Shown one piece after another: positions 45,344-56,620 of a stretch of DNA of 64,000 bases. Origin of the DNA: Beverwykella pulmonaria (lineage: Eukaryota; Ascomycota; Dothideomycetes; Pleosporales; Melanommataceae); contig BCHH01000007.1 of assembly GCA_001599595.1 (NCBI GenBank), positions 2,374,719-2,438,718 on the forward strand, read 5' to 3'. The notes beneath the pieces are model-generated. The model did not search any database and was not told the origin of the DNA. It saw only the letters and a list, made by a program, of their open reading frames with translations. Position 1 is the first letter of the stretch. Each line of letters begins with the position of its first letter. The translations under genes and the position numbers were made by a program.

Positions 45344-48171
45344 ATGACCTCGTCTTCCGTCAGTGGCGCAGATTCCGCGTCGCAAAAGTCCACACCAGCC
45401 TCCTCACCCCCGCCCGCCGCCATGGACAACAAGCAAGATGTTTCGAAAGAGTTGCAAGAAGAGGAGGATAGAATGCGCAAACAACGCGAAAAAGAGGACG
45501 CGAAACGCGATGCGCAGCTGGAGAAAGAGAGACAGCAAGATATTAGCAGTGGCAAAGAGGTTCTAGATAAGAAGTTCCAGCAGTTGGAGTTTCTCATGAA
45601 TAAGAGCAAGGTCAGTGCATAACCCAATCCGTCTTCCCGTCTGAAGGTGATGACATGGGCCATGTGCTGGTTTTGAGAGCTGACAATGTTTTTCTGTAGC
45701 TGTACGCGACGGTCATGCTTGCGCAGATGCAACGACAAGAAGACGAAGAGAAGGCGCAAAACGAGAGGACGCACGGCGAATCCTCGAAACGCGAGAAAGA
45801 CGCCGAAAAAGCAGCCGCAGAGTCCCAGCGACGAGCAACGCGCGCATCGGCAGCTAACGGCAACGACTCACAACCAGCTGAAGCCACAACAGCGTCCAAG
45901 AAGGGTCGGGGTCGTCCTAAGAAGGGAGTGAAAAGGGATACCAAGATATCCGACTTCTACAAGAAAGAGGACATACAAAAAAAAGTAGGCGAATCCGTTG
46001 CGGATGCAATCAAGGAATCAGCAAGTGAAGACAATGTCAAGACTGGTGACATTGGTTTCCAGACCCTTAAGTCTGCGCGGCAACCGAAATTAGTCACAGG
46101 AGGTGTTATGCGTTCATACCAGCTCGAAGGACTGGAATGGCTTCTCTCCCTTTACGAGAATGGCATCAATGGCATATTAGCAGACGAGATGGGATTAGGA
46201 AAGACGATTCAAACCATCTCCCTGTTGGCACACTTGTGGGAAAAGCAGTCATACGGACCATTTCTGATCGCTGCTCCTCTGAGTACGACGACCAATTGGG
46301 TCGAGGAGTTCTCCAAATGGACACCCGATATCCCCGTAATGCTTTATCATGGCGACAAGGCGGAGCGGGCAAGACTCCGCCGCACGAAGCTCAAGAACCC
46401 CGGAACCCCCCAATTCCCCGTTGTGATCACAAGCTACGAGATCTGCATGAATGATCGAAAATTTCTGGCCGATTTCGGCTGGCAATTCCTCATCATCGAC
46501 GAAGGCCACCGCATCAAGAATCTCGACTGCCGTCTCATCCGCGAGCTACAGCAGTATCGGTCAACGAATCGTCTGCTCATCACAGGCACACCCCTTCAAA
46601 ACAACCTCACCGAGCTCTGGTCATTGCTACACTTCCTGCTTCCGACCGTATTTGACAAGTTATCTACCTTCGAGAGCTGGTTCGACTTCTCTGGCCTAAA
46701 AGACAAGGACAGCTTCAACGATTTGCTGTCTGAAGAACGACAGCAATATCTTGTCAAGTCCTTGCACGCCGTTCTGAAGCCCTTCTTATTAAGGCGAGTG
46801 AAGACCGATGTCGAAAGCCTGATGCCCAAGAAACGCGAATATGTTCTTTACGCACCGCTTTCGCCAATGCAACGAGAATTATACCAAGCTATCCTGGATG
46901 GCACTAGCCGCTCTTACCTCGAGGACAAGGCGGTCGAGAGACTTAGTGCAGGGCTCACGAGTGGATCGTCAACCCCGCTCAGCGTTCGCAGTAACAATGG
47001 GAGTCGAAAGCGGAAATTACTATTCAACAATCTGGAGGCGCCAAACAAGAGCGCCAAATCATCTCGAGAAGGCACTCCTGCATCTACAGGGTCCAAGCGT
47101 GGACGCGGACGGGCGAGGCAAAACTACGAAGAGGTTAGCGACAGTGAATATTTCGCGCAGCTCGACATCTCGAAGGTACAGCGAGATGAAGAAGAAGAGG
47201 AACTGGACTCAGAAGCAGAGGAAGAACGAATTCGCGCCGCAACTTTCGAGATCGCGAAACGACAACTGCTGCAAAAGAAATTGGGCAATCCGATAATGCA
47301 ACTTCGACTTTGTTGCAACTCGCCCTACAACTTCTTCAATCCCTTCCTCACAGCTCAGACATCGGGATCGGAAACTTTTGCTTCGGAAACAGAGCCAGAT
47401 GAAACCCTTGTTAGTACATCAGGCAAGATGCTCTTACTCGATTCATTGCTGTCGGAGTTACTGGCCAGAGGTCACAAAGTCCTCATCTTCTCACAGTTCA
47501 CTACTACGCTAGATTTACTTGGGCAATATCTCGAACTTCGCTCGTGGCCGCATGTTCGCATCGATGGCTCCGTAGCGCAAGTAGACCGCCAATCGCAGAT
47601 CCGAGCCTTCAACACACCGTCAACTTCTAAGACTGCGGCCAACGTCTTTCTACTGTCCACCCGTGCGGGAGGTCAAGGCATCAATCTTGCGGCAGCTGAC
47701 ACTGTCATTCTCTTCGACTCAGACTGGAACCCTCAACAGGATCTGCAAGCCATGGATCGTGCTCACCGTATCGGCCAGACACGGAATGTCATCGTGTATC
47801 GTTTCGCAACACGTAACACAGTCGAACAGAAGCTACTCGAATCTGCGGAGGCAAAACGTCGTTTAGAGAAGCTCGTCATTAAGAAAGGAGGCGTGCGCAA
47901 CGACAAAGGGCGGGGCAAGCAATCAGAGAAAGAGCAAGAGCTAGAAGAACTACAGAGGCTGCTCCGGAGATCAGATGGTGAAAAGTTCGATATCGAAGAA
48001 AACGGCAGTTCGAAGCTGTTATCGGAGAAGGAGCTCGAGATCCTGCTGGACAGGTCAGATGAGGCGTATGAGAGGGCGGAGAAGGGTCTGGATGTCGGTG
48101 GCGAGGGGCAGATGTTTGTGGCCGTAGGGAAAATGGAGGAGGGGGCGTTGATGGAGGGTTTGAAGGCTTAA
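45344..48171 (+). CDS. SNF2-family remodeller, LSH/HELLS/Irc5 type
   Basis: Two exons, 45344-45610 and 45700-48171, 912 residues from MTSSSVSGAD; earlier in-frame ATGs exist (for example 45266). A charged coiled-coil N-terminus (KFQQLEFLMNKSKLYATVML) is followed by an AT-hook-like GRGRPKKG (~160). The SNF2 helicase core has MRSYQLEGLEWLLSLYENG, Walker A DEMGLGKT (~251-258), DEGH box (~356-359) and LLITGTPLQNNLTELWSLLH. After an acidic insert come the C-terminal lobe with LIFSQFTTTLDLLGQYL, STRAGGQGINLAAADTVILF and DRAHRIGQTRNVIVYR. The QLEF-x-KSK-xYA N-terminal block and overall length place it with LSH/HELLS (Irc5 in yeast, MUS-30 in Neurospora), linked to genome stability and, in animals and plants, DNA methylation. 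Confidence 0.92.
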
Positions 48172-51014
48172 GCTTGGATGGTTGAATGAACAGCTGTGGC
48201 GTTCTGGATTTCGGATTGAAGTTTTTTTTATTAAGATTATATAATTAGTAGATGTACAACATGAAAATAATCGAAATTCCGGTGCCTCTTATGGGAGATG
48301 TTGTGGTTCCTAATCCCTTCCATCGTGCACATGATAGCGCGCCGAGCCAGCCAGCTAGTGTATCTCCCACGTGTCGCGGCTTTCTTAACTCTATGCTCGT
48401 CATTCTTCCACGCCAGATCTACTCCCTAGACCAAATCGTGGAAGTGTCTTCAGAGTAAGAATTATCCCATTACTACGACGGCGTACTATACAGCAACACC
48501 TACAAATGCGACTCCGTAACTCCAAAGACAAGGAGAATCCAGTGACTGTCAGACACATGCTAGCTCAGATCATCCTCTGGGGCTGTCCTTTCCAACATAA
48601 TGGCGATATGGAGAAAGAAGACAGCAGGAAACAATTTATAGGAAGAGTTAACCAAGGTTGGATGGGCAGGTGTTTTGACAATTCCTTCGCTCCAACACTA
48701 CTCGAATGTTCGCAGCCTTGTGGTGTGATATCGTACTACCCCATGCTATCGAGTTCGAGGATAATATGCGCTGGAAGTAATATAACCTCAAAGCATCATG
48801 TCTGTCTAATAAATACTTGTTGCATCGTCTCAGTTCTGTTGGCCTCAATAGAATCCAAAAACGCGGACTATCACACTGAGGAGGGCCAACAGCAATTCAA
48901 GTACCGACATATCTTTGGTACGCCCGACCGGCCGAAGTAACAACACTAGGAAGAAATGGGTAAAATTAGGTGGAAACAAGGGTGGTGCGTCAAACAAACC
49001 GCAGGACTGGATCAACCCAGATGATTCCTTATTTCAGAAAGGTGCTCCCGTGCCCGCTGCAACATCAATCAAGAATCGGGAGGCAATGGACAAGAAACTG
49101 CCAAACATCCGACCGCGAGTATTTGCAGAAAAGAAGGCCTAGACACTGCTACAACATCCTATAGCTATCACGATGGGGAATTCTTCTTGGAAACCATTAC
49201 GCGCGACTCGGCCGACGCAATTTGAAAGGAGATCGAGAAGGGCTCCAAACAAGCATCCCAGGCTAACATGGTTGCCCAACTGCACTTGTGGTGCTGCACC
49301 GTTGGTAAGAAATGCGATCATTTTGAGGAAGATATGCACAGAGAGCATGAAGGGATACTATTATTACGTGCTGATCTTGAGTGGTCGACTTTCAAATTCG
49401 TGGTATACAAAATTTTCAGCCAGCCGCGAAGATGATCGATGAGATACATCAGTGCAGCCAATCTGGAGGGAGCGATTCGGCCGCTCATTAGAGAGCAAGG
49501 TACGTGTCATATATCATACCCGAAAGATGCGAAGGCATTGCGCGCATAGCAACTTGAGACAGAGGGAAGAGGCCCAAACATGAGCAGCAATTCGAAGAGG
49601 AATTCATCCTGTAATTGCTGTAAAGAACACCCGGAATTTTGGATTGTTGATATCGAGCCTTCGGATATAGAAGAGGAGGCAGAAGAGTACTGCAATTTCT
49701 TGATCGGAATGAATCGCGCTGGCTCAAGTTCCTATGTATCCGTTTCTTCGGATGATCCGCGAAGCTTTGACGAACGACGCAATAACACTATGGGAATTGT
49801 CTTCTCTCTGATAATGTAGGGCGAAGAGCAGGGCGAATCTGAAGGTGAATGAAACGGCTAACCACACGAAACCGGAGCGATGGTGGACACCTTTACGCAG
49901 ACAAATCTTTCACCTTTGTGACGTGCTTGCATTGTTTGTACAGACGCCTTATTGGGTCGATATCCTCTCCCACCATTTTTGGCGGCGGCTACTTACATCG
50001 CACACAAAAGATGAGAAAGTGAAGCGATCTTCTTCAGATGCTCCACAATTCACCTCGTCGACTAGAAGAAGACTAAATCGCCACGCTAGACTCGAAAGAC
50101 ACCGAGGCTCTGGGTCTGCAGCTTTCTTGGTGGTGCTTCATTTGGGAGTCCGGCTATAATTGGGTAAGTCATTCGGCTATTTCTCTCCATCCAAGCGTAG
50201 CTCTGATCCTTTGTGCCTGGTACTGTCATAGCTAAGCCGGTTCCTTGCAGATATATCGCTTTATTTTGGCTTGGAAATTGCATTGCAGCGGGCTGTCCCT
50301 CCGTCGTCGTCATCACGAACTCATTCCTAAAGCATCCATCACTCTACCGGCAGTCTCGGCACTCTGTATTTAGGCTCTGATCGTCTCCTTTCCGACGCAT
50401 ATGACTTTATATTCAGCGTCACGTCTAGAAAAATACGCCAAGAGATAGCAAGGTGCCCCACCTGGTCGTCGGGATGAGAGCTTCCAATACACCCACATTT
50501 CGCTCTGCGAATGTATTGCTACAGCAGGACAGAAACGGCCGAACATTGGGCAGAGTTTCAATCATTGCGCGCTAGTATACTGCGTATACCTTCAAGGAAC
50601 GTACCAATATGTTCAGACTTTTTCAACCTCTCCACCACTATTGCTACGCTGTTCGCATATGCCCCACGGCCCCATCTTCTTTCGACCTGCTTCGATATTA
50701 GCAATTACCTGGAATCAGCTCAGTCTCTGTGTAACTAAAGATCTTGCAGTAGACAATCATGAGTCCGGCTTGGAAGCACTATCACTGGTCCGAAGGCTCC
50801 TTCCAAGGTCTCATGAGCTCTCGCGTACCCGTTCTCATATCAAGCCGAGGTGTTCGTGCTGTTATCTTTTTATTGTCCTTTCGGGAGCTTCCCCTGTTGG
50901 TTTAAGAGGCTTCTCGAAAATTTCCAGAAGCCGATTCATGGCTTTTCATTAATACCGCAGACATCGCTCTCTTTTCTCTTTCCCGAGCTTCCCTCCTACC
51001 TCACCAGCGCGACC
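48172..51014. other. 2.8-kb gene-poor region
   Basis: 3' UTR of the remodeller, then a decayed coding segment at 48915-49430 (listed separately). Short frames such as 49580-49819 have no recognisable features. The right end is the CBM18 gene promoter. Confidence 0.45.
48915..49430 (+). pseudogene. Relic of an unrecognised hydrophilic protein
   Basis: Coding-like sequence starts MVRPTGRSNNTRKKWVKLGG and runs to PNIRPRVFAEKKA, with a stop at 49140. A second frame overlapping its end gives TATTSYSYHDGEFFLETITR, stops at TGA (~49222), and continues after it as KEIEKGSKQASQANMVAQLH and LLLRADLEWSTFKFVVYKIF. One frameshift and one stop separate parts that read as one protein, so I call it a disabled gene. 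Family unknown. Confidence 0.4.
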
Positions 51015-52124
51015 ATGCGGTGGACCACCTTTACTCTTGCAGGAGCTCTCGGCTTTACGGGGGCTTCAGCGTCCGCTGATGCTGTCCTTGAAGCCAGGTT
51101 CAACCTGCTCTCAGAAGTACGTCACGCAGCTTCAGTTCCTCGGGTGAACCACAGCAATGCCACGAGCCCCAATGTGGTCGCGCGATTCTTGTCACATCTC
51201 CACCCACGGCAAGCGGCGGGTCGATGTGGAGCAGACTTCGGTGGCCAAATATGCACAGATCAGCAATGCTGCTCCACCTACGGCTACTGTGGCAACGAAG
51301 CTGAGTATTGCACCGAAATTGCAGGATGCCAACCGGCGTATGGAAGGTGTGGAGAGAAGCCAGTCGCGTCGTCCACCCCTTCTCCCACTCCGACGCCAAC
51401 TCCAACTCCAACACCAACACCCACTCCGACGCCGACCCCCACACCTACTCCCACACCTACGCCCACACCGTCTTCATCCTCTGTAATTATCTCCTCGTCG
51501 TCAACGAGGATCATTCCATCCTCCTCGAGCTCTTTCCCGCCTCTTCCCTCCGGCTCATTGATTCCCTCATTGAACGGCCAATGCGGAAACGCAACCACGT
51601 GCGCTGGTAGTACATTTGGACGCTGCTGCTCGGAGTACTACTTCTGCGGCAGCTCGATCGATTACTGCGGATCTGGATGCCGACTTGGCTTCGGCGCTTG
51701 CGATGGCGGCCAACCTCCTGTCTCATCGTCAATACCCGTGGTGCCTAGCTCTTCATCCACATCTATTCCCATTCCCAGCTCTTCCTCCTCCACAGTGGTC
51801 ATTCCATCATCATCTTCCACACCCACGCCCACTCCAACTCCAACTCCAACTCCTACTCCAACTCCTACTCCTACTCCTACTCCTACTCCTACTCCAACGC
51901 CCAGCCGGACTTCCACTCCAAGTCAGCCCACACCAACGATACCTGTTAGTCAGGATGGAAAGTGTGGAGATGGAGTTACTTGTACTGGTAGCACTTTCGG
52001 GAGGTGCTGCTCAGACTATTTCTGGTGCGGAAATCAAGATGAATACTGTCGCATTGGGTATGGTTGTAGGCCAGAGTGGGGTTCGTGTGGCGTGTCTGCT
52101 GATGTGCTGTTTGCAGCTATGTGA
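51015..52124 (+). CDS. Secreted chitin-binding protein with three CBM18 domains
   Basis: Single exon, 369 residues. A signal peptide (MRWTTFTLAGALGFTGASAS) and a ~50-residue N-terminal segment precede three hevein-type chitin-binding modules: residues ~70-112 (RCGADFGGQICTDQQCCSTY), ~188-230 (QCGNATTCAGSTFGRCCSEY) and ~318-360 (KCGDGVTCTGSTFGRCCSDY), each with eight cysteines. They are separated by Thr-Pro/Ser linkers, with long (TP)n tracts between modules 1-2 and 2-3. No catalytic domain and no GPI signal are visible. Such proteins bind wall chitin outside the cell and can shield hyphae from host or competitor chitinases or mask chitin; that role is inferred. Modules 2 and 3 are closer to each other than to 1. 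Confidence 0.92.
   Translation: MRWTTFTLAGALGFTGASASADAVLEARFNLLSEVRHAASVPRVNHSNATSPNVVARFLSHLHPRQAAGRCGADFGGQICTDQQCCSTYGYCGNEAEYCTEIAGCQPAYGRCGEKPVASSTPSPTPTPTPTPTPTPTPTPTPTPTPTPTPTPSSSSVIISSSSTRIIPSSSSSFPPLPSGSLIPSLNGQCGNATTCAGSTFGRCCSEYYFCGSSIDYCGSGCRLGFGACDGGQPPVSSSIPVVPSSSSTSIPIPSSSSSTVVIPSSSSTPTPTPTPTPTPTPTPTPTPTPTPTPTPSRTSTPSQPTPTIPVSQDGKCGDGVTCTGSTFGRCCSDYFWCGNQDEYCRIGYGCRPEWGSCGVSADVLFAAM
51378..51470 (+). repeat. (TP)n-coding minisatellite 1
   Basis: CCNACN hexamer array encoding the first Thr-Pro linker of the CBM18 protein. Length change would alter the spacing of chitin-binding modules without frameshift. Confidence 0.8.
51820..51903 (+). repeat. (TP)n-coding minisatellite 2
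   Basis: Second CCNACN array, with a pure CCTACT core, encoding the linker before the third CBM18 module. Confidence 0.8.
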
Positions 52125-52433
52125 ACATGAAATGACGGAGAGGGAAAGACGGAGTACGGAGGATGGAAGAACTGGGCGTGCTTTGGCTTGTACATATCGA
52201 GATTGCGGGTGCTTAGACAGGGTTCGATATGTGAAGTTTTATGTTAGAACGGAAGACACTCTGCTACCTTGTGCAGTTTTGAGCGAATGTCGAGAATTAT
52301 GCAAGCGAACGTATATTCAAGCTCGCTTCCATTCCTGAACAAGTTGCCTTGTTACAACCTGGAAGTCATCTTCTACGTCATCCCATCTATGCATGGTCCC
52401 CGCTCCTTTGCCACCCCGCATATTAACCCTTTC

Positions 52434-54775
52434 TTACATTTTCTCCGCTTCCTCCATCCCAGTCTCCTCTCCAACATCCACCTTCGCGCCCCGCAACTGC
52501 ACAACCACATCCCTATTCAAGAACTTATCCACATTCGGCGCCCAGAACGAGCACATGATCCCAACGCCGCAAAACGCTATTGTGCTCAGGAAAACGGTCT
52601 TGTATGCGGCAGCGCTGGCTTCTTGGTATGCGCGCACGCCGGCTGCTTGGATGCTGGGCGTCAGGCCGGGAACGGCGGACCAGGCGGTCGGCGTGCCGAG
52701 GGTGAGGGCGGTGAGGAAGGAGGGGATAGAGGGGGTGGGGAGGCCGGCGCGTACGAGGGCGGGAGGGACCATAGAAGGGATGGTGGTTGTGAGGCGGTTG
52801 GAGAGGATTACTGTGTAAACACTAGGTCATATCGAGTCAGCAAATCCCGATATCATAATTGCGTCAAAGTGAAGAGGAGAGGAAGGAGAACGGAGACTTA
52901 CGTCGAGCAAATAGTCGAGATGAACGATCGCGCGGAACCGGCGATGCCAGTAGCGGTTCCTATTTCGCGCTGGTCTGCAATGATGATGGTCGCGACAGTA
53001 GAATTGAGAATCTCGTTCCAGCCGATGAAGGCTGCCGCTAGGAACACGAAAATTGCTGCTCGCACAGGGGTGTCGGGCGTCGAGGATGCCATTGCTGTTA
53101 CCGCTGTTAGCTAAAGTCCCCAACCTTTGCAAGGATACGGCCGTTCTGTAGCCACAGCTCCCCACGTAGCCATCGTGTAGCACCCAGACCACATGATGTG
53201 CCATTTTTGCTACAAACCCCATTTTCACTGCATCTCCAATGATTAAATGGCCAATGTCACAATCTACAAGGAGGAGAAAAGAAAGTGATGAGTCGGGTTT
53301 CTTACCAGCCAGGAACACACTTCCAATGAAGAACACCACAATGATCTGTATATTTGTCCTCCTCTTAAAACCCGCGCCCACGAACTCCCCAAACAAAATT
53401 CCAGAATTCGAAATACACGACACCCACCCGGCCCACATAACCCCATGGCCAGGACTGTACAGCGTAGCTACCATACTCGGCCACAGAATCGCCAATGCGT
53501 AGTATATCGCGGCTCCTAGCGACCAAAGCAGTACTGTGATATTCCAGGGCATATTCTTCAGTAAATGCATAGGCAGCAATGGTTCCTTTAGCCCCGCATA
53601 CGCCTCATACACGAAAAAAGCGACGAGCGAGAGAAAGCCCACGACGATAGTAGCAATAACGTGCGCAGAGCCCCAAGGATGCAATGTCCCTCCCCAAGAT
53701 ATGCCCATGAGGAAGAGCAGCAGGCCGAGTGTGAACAAAAGTGTCCCAATATAATCAAAGTCTTTCAGGAATTGCAGTTTAGCGCTGTGTGTGTGCTTCA
53801 TGGCGAAGGTGGGGGGTTTGTAGAAGAAGAACCATGCGAGAGTTGTTGCGGCGTTGAGCGCGATCAGGAGGTAGAAGATTCTGAGACCTTGGTTAACTTG
53901 GGTATTGTAGAGGGAGGGGATGGGGGAAGTCGGACCCTCGCCAGCCAACGCTGGTACGGAATACAAAGGCGTAGGCTATTGCCGGGGCGAAACCGCTTGA
54001 GGGGATTGCCCATGCGAATCTGAAGGAGTTAGATTTGTTTACCGAGAACGTAAGGATTGGCATCATACACCCAAGCTTGAGCCATAAATCTGTGAGTCGT
54101 GGGTACCAGTTCGCCGACAGCGACTATAAAACAGTCAGATACCTGTCTATGGATAGCCAAGGAACTGTCTTACAAGCATAAGAAAGCTGCGACGTAGCCC
54201 CGAGACCAATCAACGTCTCCCCAGCAATCAGAGCCGGGATATTAGGTGCGACGGCAGCGACTATACACCCGAGTGTTGCAAGAGCATTTCCTCCGATAAA
54301 AAACCACCGACGGCCTTGTGTTATCAGCATACGTTGGTATTCACAACGATAAGAGTAGTACCAAAAAGGTCACTCAACCGCCCTACGAGCATAAGGCCAA
54401 TTGAGTTTGTCAGGAGATATGAGAGAGCTACCCAGCTCACGTTGGGATCGGGTCCGATGTCTGCGTTGATGAAGGACAAAACCGGGGCGGCGAGACCGAA
54501 GCCTCCAACGCCGCAGCCGAAACTGGCGCCGATAGCGAACACTGGAACTCTATTAACACTATATCACTGGCATATGAGTGGAAAGGGCGAATGTGCTTAC
54601 TTGAACCAAGAAAGTTGGCACTTGTGAAGTAACCCTTGGGGAGCTCCGACTCCGAGAGCGTGAAGTCGCGGCCCAGAACCTCTTCCTCTTGTGAAGAGTG
54701 CTGCTTTTCGGGGTCTGAGATCGTTTCGAGATGCGAGACTGTGTCGATTCGAGCGTCATCTTTGGTGGACGCCAT
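52434..54775 (-). CDS. MFS efflux transporter, TRI12 family
   Basis: Eight exons: 54775-54601, 54541-54362, 54314-54174, 54123-54069, 54019-53936, 53880-53306, 53094-52902, 52821-52434; 596 residues. A hydrophilic N-terminus (MASTKDDARIDTVSHLETIS) precedes about 14 predicted membrane helices. TRI12-like (PF06609) marks are GGFGLAAPVLSFINADIGPD, VGRLSDLFGRRWFFIGGN, AVGELVPTTHRFMAQAWVFA and AAAFIGWNEILNSTVATIII, and a C-terminal TVILSNRLTTTIPSMVPPAL. Members include trichothecene and siderophore exporters of the plasma membrane; substrate here is unknown. The fifth donor (GTCCGA) is weak and the acceptor of exon 2 is the least certain, but phases close throughout. Confidence 0.85.
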
Positions 54776-55663
54776 TATGGCGACTTTTGTTAAAGTTGCT
54801 GGTAGCAGAAGTTTCAAACAAAATCTAGTAGCTTCTAAAGATGAGATACCTGCAGTCCTCTTAAGTCTCTTGCCAAAGAAGGATAAATTGAGCCGATCGG
54901 ACCCTGCAGACCGGCGATCAGGGCATTGTGGTGCAGCCTTACCAGAAGCAAATGGTTTTAGGGTAAATTACATTAGCTTGGACATGAATGAATGTGCATA
55001 GGAATGTGGGGAGCATTTTCATCAGCCTCTGTAGCATCCAGGGGCATTCGTTTAGCACCATGAAAGCTTCGTTAGCTGCAGGGTTTCGAGATAGTAGATT
55101 TTCGGATAACATTAAGCATTGTGCGCCAAGCGGGAAATCCGGGGAAACGAACATTTTGGAAGCTTCAAGGACCAATGTGGATGAATCGTACAATGCGATG
55201 CCCGTGGCACCGAGGCCATGGCAATGGAGATGAGCATCGTTGACAGTGTATTGGGCAGTCCAAGATTGCGGTTACTAAGATATTAGAAATTCGTTTTTAT
55301 TGACGATGTTGACACAGTTATTGGAGAAATTGGAGAAACGTTGGATGCGATCCGTGTTGTTGGTTCACAAACCAGGGTCACGAAATCCGGGGTAGCTTTC
55401 GTGCGGGGTTCGCACTAGCAGAGGGCGTCAGTTGACAAGCCGACGGATTGGAGACCTGACTCGAGCTACCGTATCACAAGGGAAAATTACTGGGGCCATG
55501 ATGCTATGTGCTCGCTGATATAAGGGGAGACCGTAGAATGAGGTTAATTTTCTTGTTCCTGTGGCTAGATCTCTGTCATTGGTTGAGATGCGGGAAATGT
55601 TCCCTTTCGGGGAATATGATGCATTTGAAGCTTTGCCCCAATACAGTGAGTGAGCTTTGGAAT
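54776..55663. other. Intergenic, transporter promoter
   Basis: About 890 bp between the transporter start and the stop of the epimerase/dehydrogenase gene, both on the minus strand. No gene or clear site seen. Confidence 0.45.
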
Positions 55664-56620
55664 CTATGCTGCCTTTTTATCCGCTTCAATGAAGTCTTTA
55701 ATCGTCTGCTCTAGTCCTACGTCTTCTGTGAAACCCAGGCTTTTAGCTCTTGATGTATCGTACTTTGCAGGCCAGCTTAGGACTATCCGTTGGATGGTCT
55801 CGTCCCTCTTCTCTTTCACCAGAGCTCGCGTTTCTTTCCCGGCGACTTTCTCTAACGCGTCCAGAATTTCGCCGCTTGTGGCTGTATATCCGGGAAGAAG
55901 CACAGTACGGAAATGCCCGAACTTTTCTGCCGGAACATGAAGCGCATGCACTAGATTGTGTGCTAGGGTCCCCGGAGACGCGAGCCAGATCCCAAGACTT
56001 GGGTCCACGGGCAGTTCGCTCTCCTGGCCGTGCACTGGTTCTCTCACGATGCCAGAAACGAATGACGAAGCCGCTGCGGTTGGAGCTCCCGCCCTGACGA
56101 AAATTGTGGGAAGCCGCACCACGCGGCCATCTATCAGACCCCTCCTCGAGTAGTCGTTGATGAGGAATTCGATCATCAGCTTCTGCGTGCCGTAGGAGCT
56201 TTCTGGCATGGGCACAATGTCGGTCTCGGTAGCGACATCCTTTACCGCGGCTCTCCCGAATACTGCGCAGGATGATGTGAATACCACTTTTGTGCCAGGT
56301 TTCTTTGTTCGGATGATATCCAGTAGATTACGGACGCTGTCGAAGTTGACTTTCAGCCCAAATTCGAGATTGGCTTCCGCCCCACTGGACATGATGCCAT
56401 GGAGAATGTAGACCGCATCTGGAGAGTTGTCTATCAAGTCCACACACGCTGATGGATGTGTTAGATCCGCAGCTATGCATTTGACGTTGCTTGATGTGGT
56501 TGGGTTAGGCGGTTGATGGACGTCGGCAAGGATGAGCTGTACATCGAGCAAGGTTTCGACAAGCTTCTTGGCGAGTATTTGGCCAACGAAGCCACCGGCT
56601 CCTGTAATAGCGATTTTCAT
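55664..56620 (-). CDS. NAD-dependent epimerase/dehydrogenase, D-erythronate dehydrogenase-like
   Basis: Single exon, 318 residues from MKIAITGAGGFVGQILAKKL, the Rossmann GxxGxxG at 7-13. The short-chain triad is present: FTSSCAVFG (Ser) and SSYGTQKLMIEF (YxxxK). NSPDAVYILHGIMSSGAEAN and RLPTIFVRAGAPTAAASSFV are typical of the DenD subgroup, which oxidises D-erythronate and relatives in C4 sugar-acid catabolism. Subgroup assignment is by resemblance; substrate is inferred. Confidence 0.82.
   Translation of the reverse strand: MKIAITGAGGFVGQILAKKLVETLLDVQLILADVHQPPNPTTSSNVKCIAADLTHPSACVDLIDNSPDAVYILHGIMSSGAEANLEFGLKVNFDSVRNLLDIIRTKKPGTKVVFTSSCAVFGRAAVKDVATETDIVPMPESSYGTQKLMIEFLINDYSRRGLIDGRVVRLPTIFVRAGAPTAAASSFVSGIVREPVHGQESELPVDPSLGIWLASPGTLAHNLVHALHVPAEKFGHFRTVLLPGYTATSGEILDALEKVAGKETRALVKEKRDETIQRIVLSWPAKYDTSRAKSLGFTEDVGLEQTIKDFIEADKKAA

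Noticed and set aside
51284..51916. Minus-strand frames of (GV)n repeats opposite the CBM18 gene
   Set aside because: They are the complement of the CCNACN hexamer arrays that code for Thr-Pro linkers; the plus frame has a signal peptide and cysteine domains.
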